NCBI GenBank assembly: GCA_002320555.1 | Contig: DCJV01000151.1 | Coordinates: forward strand, 1-9,922 | DNA length: 9,922 nt | Direction: 5' to 3' | Origin: Ruminococcaceae bacterium UBA1691 | GTDB lineage: Bacteria; Bacillota; Clostridia; Oscillospirales; Acutalibacteraceae | Shown here: one piece after another, positions 1-5,743 of the stretch | Numbering within the stretch: position 1 is the stretch's first letter | How the letters are laid out: the number at the start of each line of letters is the position of its first letter | Translations under genes and position numbers: made by a program | The notes under the pieces: generated by a model | What the model was told of the DNA's origin: nothing | The model's input: the letters and a program-made list of their open reading frames with translations, nothing else | Database searches by the model: none

Positions 1-76
1 GCTGCCTCGGCCTTCCGTCAGCGCCCAGCGGCGCATAAATTACGAAAACGATCAGAAACCATGCTTTTTTGTGCAC
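1..76 (-). CDS. possible N-terminus of a membrane or secreted protein, cut by window edge
   Basis: On the minus strand a frame opens at a GTG (positions 76-74) and runs off the window after 25 codons. Its start is basic (HKK) and is followed by a hydrophobic run, AWFLIVFVIYAPLG, as in a signal peptide or first membrane segment. An in-frame stop lies just upstream, and an AGAGAAG stretch about 6 bases before the GTG could serve as a weak ribosome-binding site. It would be the next gene after the YitT protein on the same strand. The fragment is too short to name a family, and the GTG start is a guess. Chance is a real alternative. Confidence 0.22.
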   Translation of the reverse strand, partial: MHKKAWFLIVFVIYAPLGADGRPRQ

Positions 77-87
77 TTTTTTCTTCT

Positions 88-140
88 CTTAGACTTTTTC
101 GACAAGTTGAGGCGCCCGGTATAGTACCGAGCGCCCTAAG
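88..140. other. hairpin cluster (three-way-junction-like) downstream of the YitT gene
   Basis: Outer arms CTTAG (88-92) and CTAAG (136-140) are complementary. Inside them sit a weak 4-bp stem, ACTT (93-96) with AAGT (104-107), and a strong hairpin: GGCGC (111-115) with GCGCC (131-135), a C/A mismatch, then CGGTA (117-121) with TACCG (125-129) around a 3-base loop. It lies in the 3' flank of the minus-strand gene and may end or protect that transcript. On that strand it is followed by A-rich rather than U-rich sequence, so it is not a canonical intrinsic terminator. Confidence 0.4.
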
Positions 141-155
141 TATCCATTTTCTATT

Positions 156-1109
156 TTATATCTGCTCCTCGCCGGTCTTAAAGCCCTCGCCGAGGATTTC
201 GCCAGCCTCCGCCACCACGATGAAGGGGTTCTGGTCGATCCGGCGGATAATCCTGCTCAGGCGGGCAACCTCGCTGCTGCGCACTGCGCAGATGAGCATA
301 TTCTTATCCTCGCCCGTGTAACCCCCGCGCACAGGTAGGATGCTCACGCCCCGGTGCATCTCCTTAGTGACCGCGTCTGCGATTTCCTTCGCGTGCGTGG
401 TGACGACGAAGAGCATCTTGCCGTTGCCGGTACCATACATCATATAGTCGATCACCTGGCCACTGACGAAGATGACAATCATCGCATATAGCGCACTCTC
501 CATATTGCCGTACACTATCCATGCCGCTGCGACCACCACCAGGTCGCAGAACATGATCAACCGTCCCATGGGGAGATGCGGCCACTTCCGGCGCAGCAGG
601 CGGCTGATGATATCAACGCCGCCCGTCGTCGCCCCCCGGATGAAGATGAGCGCCATTCCCGCGCCGGACAACACGCCTCCGAACAGGGCAGCTAGCAGGC
701 GGTCCCCCTGATATGCCGGCAGAAAGGGGGCGGTCACATCGATCGAGACGGAGAGCAGAACCGTCGCAATCATGGAGTTGAGCAGGAAGCGCCAGCCGAG
801 GAATTTCCAAGCGATCAGGAAAATCGGGACATTGATGGCCAATACCATCACACCGATGGGTGTATGAAACAGATGGTTCAAAAGCATCGCGATACCGCTG
901 ACCCCGCCGGGTGCAATCTGGTTCGGGACGTTGAACACATTCATGGCAGCCGCATAGAGCAGGCAGCCGACGATCCACATCAGTACGTCGGTCACACCCT
1001 CCCGCACCGCGCTGCCGCGTTTGCGCAATCTGCCGAATTCCCGCGGTTCCATTTTCTTTTTGTCTGCGTCACCATTCGTGCCAGGTTGTTTTCCGCTTTT
1101 GTCTTCCAT
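156..1109 (-). CDS. YitT family membrane protein (DUF161 + DUF2179)
   Basis: A 317-residue integral membrane protein. After a hydrophilic, charged N-terminal stretch of about 38 residues come hydrophobic segments near 41-60, 66-85, 90-112, 113-130, 138-160, 180-200 and 205-225. The segment GATTGGVDIISRLL (about 159-172) is typical of the YitT/DUF161 family. The soluble C-terminus (about 230-310) matches the DUF2179 pattern, with GGYTGEDKNMLICAV and RIIRRIDQNPFIVV-like strands. The ATG at 1109 has an excellent Shine-Dalgarno, GGAGGAG, 8 bases upstream (1118-1124 on the complement). It starts 31 bases after mrnC and is probably cotranscribed with obg and mrnC. YitT proteins are widespread in Firmicutes, usually with several paralogues, and their transported substrate is not established. 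No gene-specific symbol is assigned. Confidence 0.93.
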   Translation of the reverse strand: MEDKSGKQPGTNGDADKKKMEPREFGRLRKRGSAVREGVTDVLMWIVGCLLYAAAMNVFNVPNQIAPGGVSGIAMLLNHLFHTPIGVMVLAINVPIFLIAWKFLGWRFLLNSMIATVLLSVSIDVTAPFLPAYQGDRLLAALFGGVLSGAGMALIFIRGATTGGVDIISRLLRRKWPHLPMGRLIMFCDLVVVAAAWIVYGNMESALYAMIVIFVSGQVIDYMMYGTGNGKMLFVVTTHAKEIADAVTKEMHRGVSILPVRGGYTGEDKNMLICAVRSSEVARLSRIIRRIDQNPFIVVAEAGEILGEGFKTGEEQI

Positions 1110-1140
1110 TTTGCGATCTCCTCCGTTTTCCCTTTTTGAT

Positions 1141-1572
1141 TCAGAAGGTAGCAGCCGTTTTGGATGGATCGTTCGCCATGTCCTCCGTCTGCAGATGGGT
1201 GAACAGCTCCTGCAGGCGCTGTATCCGCCCCTGCAGATAGAGATAGCCCATCAGCGCTTCAAAGCCCGTAGCTGCATGATAATCGCTGTGGGATGCATTT
1301 TTGGGGATATGGCCAGGATGGGCATTGCGCCCCCGCTTATATACGGCAAGTTCCTCTGCATCCAGCAGCGGCATCAATTTTGTAATGGCACACGCCTGCG
1401 CGGAGGCCTTGACCTGCCGCACCGCGAGGCCGTGCAGCGCATTGGCGGGCCGGTTCGCCGCCCGGACCAGGCTTTCCCGGACAAAAAGCTCATAGACCGC
1501 GTCACCCAGAAACGCAAGCGTCAACGGGCTCAGCTGCTGCGGGTCACAGCCGCCATATAAAAAGGTATCCAA
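1141..1572 (-). CDS. mrnC: Mini-ribonuclease III (MrnC)
   Basis: A 143-residue RNase III-like catalytic domain without a double-stranded-RNA-binding domain, the usual size for Mini-III. The family signature LAFLGDAVYELFVRESL is at 19-35, with the catalytic aspartate in GDAVYE (D24). YKRGRNA is at 78-84 and the second acidic motif, FEALMGYLYL, at 104-113 (E105). In Bacillus the enzyme matures the 23S rRNA ends in 50S precursors together with protein L3. The start appears to be TTG: no ATG precedes the conserved domain in frame, and AAGGGG lies about 8 bases upstream. It lies 23 bases after obg and 31 bases before the YitT gene, so it is likely one operon. In many Firmicutes mrnC follows cysS instead, so pairing with obg is a less common arrangement that groups two 50S-maturation factors. 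Confidence 0.93.
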   Translation of the reverse strand: MDTFLYGGCDPQQLSPLTLAFLGDAVYELFVRESLVRAANRPANALHGLAVRQVKASAQACAITKLMPLLDAEELAVYKRGRNAHPGHIPKNASHSDYHAATGFEALMGYLYLQGRIQRLQELFTHLQTEDMANDPSKTAATF

Positions 1573-1595
1573 AAAAACAACCCCTTCGCCGTGCC

Positions 1596-2876
1596 CTACG
1601 GCACGTAATCAAACTCGATATCGTAAATATTCACCGTGTCGCCTTCATGGATACCGCGCTCGACCAGTCCATCGATGATCCCGCTCGAACGCAGCACCCG
1701 CTCAAAATATTGCAGGGATTCATAATCCTCCGGATTGATCTGGTTGAGAATCGGCGTCAGCCAGGGCGCATCTACAAAATAAATGCCATCGTGCTCCGTA
1801 ATGGTGAATCCATTGTTTTTCTTCTTTGCCAACGCTTCCAGCGGAATCTCCTCGCGCTCATACTGCCTGATGGGGGGGAGCGTATGAAGGCGCGCGGCGA
1901 TAGCGTCGATGAGCTGCTTTGTTCCATAGGAAATCGCAGCGGACATCTTAAAATAGTCATATCCCTTTTCCCGGATATATACCTCGAAGCGGGCAAGCTG
2001 CTCATCCTCTGCCAGATCGCATTTGTTGCCCGCCACGATCTGCGGGCGGGTGGCAAGCTCCGGGTTAAAGGCAACCAGTTCCTGATTGATCTGCTCAAAA
2101 TCCGCAATGGGATCGCGCCCTTCGCTGCCGGAAACGTCTACGATATGCACCAGCAGCCTGCAGCGCTCGATATGCCGCAGGAATTCATGGCCCAGGCCGA
2201 CACCCTCGCTCGCACCCTCGATGAGGCCCGGAATATCCGCCATCACAAAGGACTGGCCTTCGCCCATGCGCACCACCCCCAGCACCGGCGTGAGCGTGGT
2301 GAAATGGTAGTCCGCGATGACGGGCTTTGCCTCGCTAACGACTGATACGAGCGTCGATTTTCCCACATTCGGGAAGCCGATCAGCCCTACGTCCGCGAGG
2401 AGCTTGAGCTCCATTGTCAGCTCCCACTCCTCGCCGGGCGTACCGTTTTTTGCAAAGCGCGGCGCCTGCCGCGTGGCGGTGGCAAAATGCGGATTCCCCC
2501 ATCCGCCGCGTCCACCTTTCGCTGCAACGAAGGGATCATCGGATGATAAATCCGCCATTACCTTGCCGGTCTCTGCCTCGCGCAGCACCGTCCCACGGGG
2601 AACGCGAATGACAAGATCCTCCCCCTTCCGGCCGTTGCGGCGGCGCGGACCGCCATCCTGCCCATTGGGCGCTTTGTATTTTCTTTTATAGCGGAAGTCA
2701 GACAGGGTGACAAGGTTATCATCCACCTGAAAGATAATGTCCCCGCCCTTACCGCCGTCTCCCCCATCTGGGCCTCCGGCCGCGACATATTTTTCACGGC
2801 GGAACGAAACAGCGCCGTTGCCCCCGCTGCCCGCCTCAATTTTGATCTTTGCGATATCTACAAACATTTTGTCCAT
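1596..2876 (-). CDS. obg: GTPase Obg (CgtA), 50S assembly
   Basis: A 426-residue Obg GTPase with all three domains. The glycine-rich Obg fold (about 4-160) has the repeated GGPDGGDGGKGG and GGRGGWGNP runs. The G domain carries G1 GFPNVGKS (167-174), G3 DIPG (214-217), G4 NKCD (284-287) and G5 SAA (312-314). A C-terminal OCT domain (about 350-425) ends in the usual acidic YDIEFDYVP. Obg binds the 50S subunit late in assembly and responds to GTP and ppGpp levels. The frame opens at ATG 2876, but homologues normally begin MFVD, which corresponds to the in-frame ATG at 2867; a G-rich ribosome-binding stretch (2878-2884 on the complement) could serve either start. It is the first gene of a divergent minus-strand group with mrnC and a YitT gene. 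Confidence 0.97.
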   Translation of the reverse strand: MDKMFVDIAKIKIEAGSGGNGAVSFRREKYVAAGGPDGGDGGKGGDIIFQVDDNLVTLSDFRYKRKYKAPNGQDGGPRRRNGRKGEDLVIRVPRGTVLREAETGKVMADLSSDDPFVAAKGGRGGWGNPHFATATRQAPRFAKNGTPGEEWELTMELKLLADVGLIGFPNVGKSTLVSVVSEAKPVIADYHFTTLTPVLGVVRMGEGQSFVMADIPGLIEGASEGVGLGHEFLRHIERCRLLVHIVDVSGSEGRDPIADFEQINQELVAFNPELATRPQIVAGNKCDLAEDEQLARFEVYIREKGYDYFKMSAAISYGTKQLIDAIAARLHTLPPIRQYEREEIPLEALAKKKNNGFTITEHDGIYFVDAPWLTPILNQINPEDYESLQYFERVLRSSGIIDGLVERGIHEGDTVNIYDIEFDYVP

Positions 2877-2929
2877 CCATCCCCGGCTGTCAGCCGCATA
2901 TTCTTGTGGGATACAGGATTCCCCTGCAT

Positions 2930-2958
2930 ATTATACCTGAAATTTACCAAATAATAAA
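2930..2958 (-). promoter_or_regulatory. candidate promoter for obg-mrnC-yitT
   Basis: Reading the minus strand, a perfect -10 hexamer TATAAT lies at 2935-2930, about 55 bases before the obg start. At 17-base spacing the -35 is TTTATT (2958-2953), a weak match. The surroundings are AT-rich, unlike the flanking genes. A short dyad, CGGCTG-T-CAGCCG (2884-2896), lies between this promoter and the obg start and could form a small hairpin next to the ribosome-binding site. Confidence 0.5.
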
Positions 2959-3058
2959 CCACTAATACAATACTTTTCTCAGCTGCCCGACTTGGATAGG
3001 TGCACAAGAATGAAGCGTGAAAATTCAGATACTTTGTACCGTTTTTTATTCATAATAG

Positions 3059-3087
3059 ATGACTTTTGCCAAAAAATATGTTATAAT
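3059..3087 (+). promoter_or_regulatory. extended -10 promoter for the phoH operon
   Basis: A perfect TATAAT (3082-3087) is preceded by TG one base upstream (TGTTATAAT), the extended -10 form. ATGACT (3059-3064) is a four-of-six match to the -35 at 17-base spacing. Transcription would begin near 3094, giving a leader of about 60 bases with a small hairpin, AGAGG (3104-3108) with CCTCT (3120-3124). Confidence 0.7.
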
Positions 3088-3156
3088 GTAACAAAATATT
3101 CACAGAGGGATTTTTTCGACCTCTCGGGATATTCATAAAGCAGGTGATTGACTTTC

Positions 3157-4131
3157 ATGTTTGAACAAACCATCAGCGTCGATCGGCTTGAGCAGGCGGT
3201 TAGTTTGTTTGGCAGCTTTGATGAAAACATCAGGCTGATCGAGCAGGAATACGGCGTCAGCGTCATCAGCCGAGGCTCCGACCTCAAGGTTACGGGCGAG
3301 GCGGAAAACGTCTCCAAGGCCGTGCGCGCCATCGGCGGGCTTCTGACGCTCATCAATCGCGGCGAGGCGCTCAGCGAGCAAAACGTGCGCTATGTCCTCT
3401 CTCTTGTGGCGGAGGGCAGCGAGGATAAAATCCACGCCCTCACGGCGGACTGCATCTGCATCACCTCGCGCGGCAAGCCCGTAAAGCCGAAAACCCTTGG
3501 GCAGAAGCGGTATATCGAGGCGATCCAGAAGAATACGATCGTATTGGGCGTCGGCCCGGCCGGTACGGGTAAGACCTATCTGGCTGTCGCCATGGCCGTC
3601 ACCGCATTCCGCGCCAAAGAGGTCAACCGCATCATTCTCACCCGTCCAGCCGTGGAGGCGGGAGAAAAGCTTGGCTTCCTGCCCGGCGATCTGCAGCATA
3701 AGGTCGACCCTTATCTGCGCCCGCTGTATGATGCCCTGTTCGACATGCTCGGCGCGGAAAATTTTCAAAAATATCAGGAGCGCGGGAATATCGAAGTTGC
3801 ACCGCTCGCCTATATGCGCGGCCGCACGCTCGACGACAGCTTCATCATTCTGGATGAAGCACAGAATACCACCAGCGAGCAGATGAAGATGTTTTTAACG
3901 CGCCTGGGCTTCAATTCCAAGATTGTTGTCACCGGTGACATCACGCAGGTGGACCTGCCCGATGGGAAGCGCTCCGGCCTGGTCGAGGTCATGCGGATTC
4001 TCAAGGGCATTGACGACATTGCTGCCGTCACCTTTACTGAAAAAGACGTCGTGCGCCACAGGCTGGTGCAGGACATCATCAAAGCATACGAAAGACATGA
4101 GGAGGGCAAACGCAGAAATGACCGAAAATAA
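3157..4131 (+). CDS. phoH: PhoH-like ATPase
   Basis: A 324-residue PhoH family P-loop protein. An N-terminal nucleic-acid-binding-like region (about 1-110) precedes the ATPase core: Walker A GPAGTGKT at 133-140, the family motif LTRPAVEAGEKLGFLPGD at about 161-178, Walker B ILDEAQN at 231-237, and the sensor-like VVTGDITQVDLP at 257-268. PhoH proteins are cytosolic ATPases tied to RNA metabolism, and in many bacteria they are encoded next to ybeY. I chose ATG 3157 because AGGTGA (3142-3147) lies 9 bases upstream; the in-frame TTG at 3148 abuts that ribosome-binding site and is unlikely. It is the first gene of the plus-strand operon, and its end overlaps ybeY by 14 bases. Confidence 0.96.
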   Translation: MFEQTISVDRLEQAVSLFGSFDENIRLIEQEYGVSVISRGSDLKVTGEAENVSKAVRAIGGLLTLINRGEALSEQNVRYVLSLVAEGSEDKIHALTADCICITSRGKPVKPKTLGQKRYIEAIQKNTIVLGVGPAGTGKTYLAVAMAVTAFRAKEVNRIILTRPAVEAGEKLGFLPGDLQHKVDPYLRPLYDALFDMLGAENFQKYQERGNIEVAPLAYMRGRTLDDSFIILDEAQNTTSEQMKMFLTRLGFNSKIVVTGDITQVDLPDGKRSGLVEVMRILKGIDDIAAVTFTEKDVVRHRLVQDIIKAYERHEEGKRRNDRK

Positions 4132-4624
4132 AGTAAAAGTGATTATTTCCAATGCGCAGAAGGAAGTGAAAATTCCCACAGGGGTACGCATGCTGGTGCG
4201 CCGCTGCTGCACGGCAGTGCTGATCCTTGAAGAATTCAAGGGCCCGGCAGAGATCAGCGTCAAATTCGTTGACGACGACGAAATCCACAAATTGAATAAG
4301 CAATACCGCAATGTAGACAGCAGCACAGACGTTCTCTCCTTCCCGCTCGGGGAGGACGGCGTATACGACATCAATCAGGACACCGGCGCGCAGATGCTCG
4401 GGGATATTGTCATCTCCATGCCGCACGCCGTGGAGCAGGCGGAGCGTTTCGGGCATTCGCTCCAGCGGGAAATCGGCTTTCTGACCGTGCACTCCATGCT
4501 CCATCTGCTTGGCTACGATCACGAGGCAGGCGGTCTCGAGAGCGTGCGGATGCGTGAAAAGGAGGAGACCGTTCTCACCCAACTCGGCCTGCAGCGCAAT
4601 GGCAGCTACTATATGGGAGAATAA
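4118..4624 (+). CDS. ybeY: endoribonuclease YbeY
   Basis: A 168-residue zinc-dependent endoribonuclease of the UPF0054 family, involved in 16S rRNA 3'-end maturation and 70S quality control. The metal motif HSMLHLLGYDH lies at 125-135, with ligands H125, H129 and H135. RNVDSSTDVLSFPLG (64-78) matches the conserved Y-R-x-x-D-x-x-T-DVLSFP segment, and LGDIVIS is at 94-100. The frame is open far upstream, but ATG 4118 is preferred: it has AGGAGG (4100-4105) 12 bases upstream and gives the normal family length. It overlaps the last 14 bases of phoH, so translation is probably coupled. In Bacillus a yqfF/pgpH-type phosphodiesterase gene normally lies between phoH and ybeY; it is missing here. Confidence 0.96.
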   Translation: MTENKVKVIISNAQKEVKIPTGVRMLVRRCCTAVLILEEFKGPAEISVKFVDDDEIHKLNKQYRNVDSSTDVLSFPLGEDGVYDINQDTGAQMLGDIVISMPHAVEQAERFGHSLQREIGFLTVHSMLHLLGYDHEAGGLESVRMREKEETVLTQLGLQRNGSYYMGE

Positions 4625-4749
4625 TTGCACGACCGGAAATATGAAGACAGCGGCCGCAATGCACTGAAAAAGCACCGGCGCTCTTGGCTTTAAAACGCTC
4701 ACGCAGAGCCTGCTTTGCTGCACGGCGTTGCGGCTTGGAAAGGATTTTT
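4625..4749 (+). other. ybeY-dgkA spacer with no convincing gene
   Basis: A 125-base gap that is long for this compact operon. Directly after the ybeY stop the same frame stays open for 22 more codons, to a TAA at 4691-4693, giving a basic, hydrophilic peptide rich in K and R. It has no start codon with a ribosome-binding site other than a TTG touching the ybeY stop. No promoter or terminator is visible. The dgkA ribosome-binding site, GGAAAGGA, lies at its end. Confidence 0.3.
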
Positions 4750-5235
4750 ATGAAAGCCTTAGGCATGAGCTTCGTCTATGCGATCCGCGGCATTTTCTAC
4801 TGCCTGCACCATGAGCGCAATATGCGGATTCATTTCGTCTGTATGGTATATATGTATGTCTTTCTGCTGGGCTTCGATTTCTTTCAGCTCTCACGCACCC
4901 AGTTTGCCATCATCTTTCTTGCAAACGCGATCGTGGTGATGGGGGAGCTGATCAATACGGCGGTGGAACGTGCCGTCGACCTGCATGGTAAGGAAAATCA
5001 TCCGCTGGCGAAAGCGGCGAAGGATACGGCAGCGGGCGGCGTACTGGTCGCAGCCATTGGCGCTGTGGCCGTGGGAATTGCCCTGCTGTGGCAGCCGCCT
5101 GCATTTCGTGCGCTGTATCAGTATTTTGCGTCCCATTCCGGTTCCCTCGCGCTGTTTGCCGCGAGCCTGCTATGCAGCGTTGTCTACATATTCATGGGGC
5201 CGCTGAAGCTGCTAGGGCTGGAGGAGACAAAATAA
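4750..5235 (+). CDS. dgkA: diacylglycerol/undecaprenol kinase family protein
   Basis: A 161-residue small membrane kinase of the DgkA family. In Firmicutes these enzymes phosphorylate undecaprenol to recycle the lipid carrier for wall synthesis. The signature runs ANAIVVMGELINTAVERAVD (58-77), with the conserved E66, N69, T70 and E73, followed by HPLAKAAKDTAAGGVLV (84-100). Three hydrophobic segments are seen near 26-45, 52-70 and 95-115, as expected. A fourth hydrophobic stretch at about 130-150 makes it longer than typical members of about 120-135 residues. ATG 4750 is chosen because GGAAAGGA lies about 6 bases upstream and the conserved F-x-Y-A-x-x-G-I segment follows at once; upstream in-frame codons (TTG 4684) add non-conserved basic residues. 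It is the last gene before a strong terminator. Confidence 0.92.
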   Translation: MKALGMSFVYAIRGIFYCLHHERNMRIHFVCMVYMYVFLLGFDFFQLSRTQFAIIFLANAIVVMGELINTAVERAVDLHGKENHPLAKAAKDTAAGGVLVAAIGAVAVGIALLWQPPAFRALYQYFASHSGSLALFAASLLCSVVYIFMGPLKLLGLEETK

Positions 5236-5253
5236 GTCATACGTATTTTGAGA

Positions 5254-5285
5254 GGCGGTTTCAAAGACCGCCCTTTTATTTTTTC
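5254..5285 (+). terminator. rho-independent terminator after dgkA
   Basis: Stem GGCGGT (5254-5259) with ACCGCC (5267-5272) around a 7-base loop, followed after one C by a T-rich tract (5274-5284). It lies 18 bases after the dgkA stop. It separates phoH-ybeY-dgkA from what follows, so era must have its own promoter or depend on read-through. Confidence 0.9.
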
Positions 5286-5305
5286 TGGAGTTCGTCCTTT
5301 AAATA

Positions 5306-5314
5306 TGCTATACT
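5306..5314 (+). promoter_or_regulatory. extended -10 promoter element before the structured region
   Basis: TGCTATACT contains a five-of-six -10 hexamer (TATACT, 5309-5314) with the TG of an extended -10 element. No good -35 is seen at 16-18 bases upstream, which extended -10 promoters can tolerate. Transcription would begin around 5320-5322, exactly where the closing stem of the folded region begins. It stands right after the dgkA terminator, so the downstream RNA could be an independent transcription unit. Confidence 0.5.
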
Positions 5315-5319
5315 AAGGA

Positions 5320-5597
5320 TAGCATCGGTAAACAAGGGGAAACAGCGCCGCCCGGCAGCCGCAAAGCCACGTTTGCCGCGTTCTCGGCCTCGGCTGGCGG
5401 CAGCCAGCCTTCGCCCTGTGGCCTTGCAAACCTGCCCCCGCGGCGCCGGAACGGTCCTTTGGAGTTTTGGGGCAATGCCGGGGCCTTTGGCAAGGCAGAC
5501 GACGACGCCTTCCTTGCCGGAAGGCGAGGAGGATAACGCCGGCAGAGGTCCTCGGCATTGCCCTCAAAACCGTTGTTGCCCCTGTTCGCCGATGCTA
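5320..5597 (+). ncRNA. candidate structured RNA (or MITE-like palindromic element), 278 bases
   Basis: A GC-rich, gene-free segment whose ends pair perfectly: TAGCATCGG (5320-5328) with CCGATGCTA (5589-5597). Inside are AACA-A-GGGG (5331-5339) with CCCCTGTT (5579-5586). The first branch has GCGCCGC (5345-5351) with GCGGCGC (5440-5446), GGCAG (5354-5358) with CTGCC (5432-5436), GCAAAGCCAC (5361-5370) with GTGGCCTTGC (5418-5427, one mismatch), and the tip hairpin GGCTGGC-GGCA-GCCAGCC (5392-5409). The second branch has AACG with CGTT (5450-5453/5571-5574) and a 20-bp helix, 5464-5483 with 5550-5570, with one bulged T at 5564. Its apex is 5484-5489 with 5543-5548, then a small hairpin. An extended -10 element lies directly upstream; no U-rich terminator is seen at the 3' end. 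I do not recognise a known RNA family. TA at both ends also fits a TA-targeting MITE. Confidence 0.6.
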
Positions 5598-5605
5598 AAG
5601 CCTAT

Positions 5606-5655
5606 ATTGAATAAAAAGCATTACACTTTATCCTATTAACTATAATTTATTCAAT
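5606..5655. repeat. AT-rich inverted repeat enclosing a TATAAT
   Basis: ATTGAATAAA (5606-5615) and TTTATTCAAT (5646-5655) are exact reverse complements separated by 30 bases. A perfect TATAAT lies at 5641-5646 at the edge of the right arm and could be the -10 of an era promoter. The best -35-like hexamer, TTACAC (5621-5626), is only 14 bases away, shorter than usual. The base composition differs sharply from the GC-rich segment just before it. Confidence 0.4.
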
Positions 5656-5667
5656 GTGTTTCGCGTG

Positions 5668-5732
5668 TTTTCCGTATGCGTCACGCTGAAACGCATGGTT
5701 TGTATCCACTTCCATTTCGCATACGGAGAAAA
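5668..5732 (+). promoter_or_regulatory. era leader with two mutually exclusive hairpins
   Basis: CCGTATGCG (5672-5680) is the exact complement of CGCATACGG (5718-5726), and the flanking TTTT (5668-5671) can pair with AAAA (5729-5732) past a 2-base bulge. This long stem would cover GGAGAAAA, the ribosome-binding region of era. Alternatively ATGCGT (5676-5681) can pair with ACGCAT (5691-5696), a local hairpin that breaks the long stem and frees that region. This geometry would allow control of era translation; no ligand or protein partner can be read from the sequence. Confidence 0.45.
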
Positions 5733-5743
5733 GGTTGTTGACA

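Noticed and set aside
21..34. Hairpin GCGCC-CAGC-GGCGC as a terminator at the left edge
   Set aside because: No T tract follows on either strand.
2996..3048. Terminator-like shape: GGT-ACAAG with CTTTGTACC followed by TTTTTT
   Set aside because: Pairing is imperfect and no plus-strand gene lies upstream to be terminated.
3010..3138. 42-codon plus-strand frame before phoH (ATG 3010)
   Set aside because: The phoH promoter lies inside it, the sequence is AT-rich, and the product has no recognisable pattern; likely chance.
5489..5535. CCGGAAGG and GGAA tetraloop resembling the tip of SRP RNA
   Set aside because: The conserved AGCAG side of the SRP symmetric loop and the flanking CAGG are absent, and there is no Alu-domain signature, so the match is limited to a common tetraloop.
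5088..5639. Long open frames on both strands across the dgkA-era interval
   Set aside because: They are arginine-, proline- and alanine-rich products of GC-rich palindromic DNA, without ribosome-binding sites or recognisable domains, and they run through the dgkA terminator.
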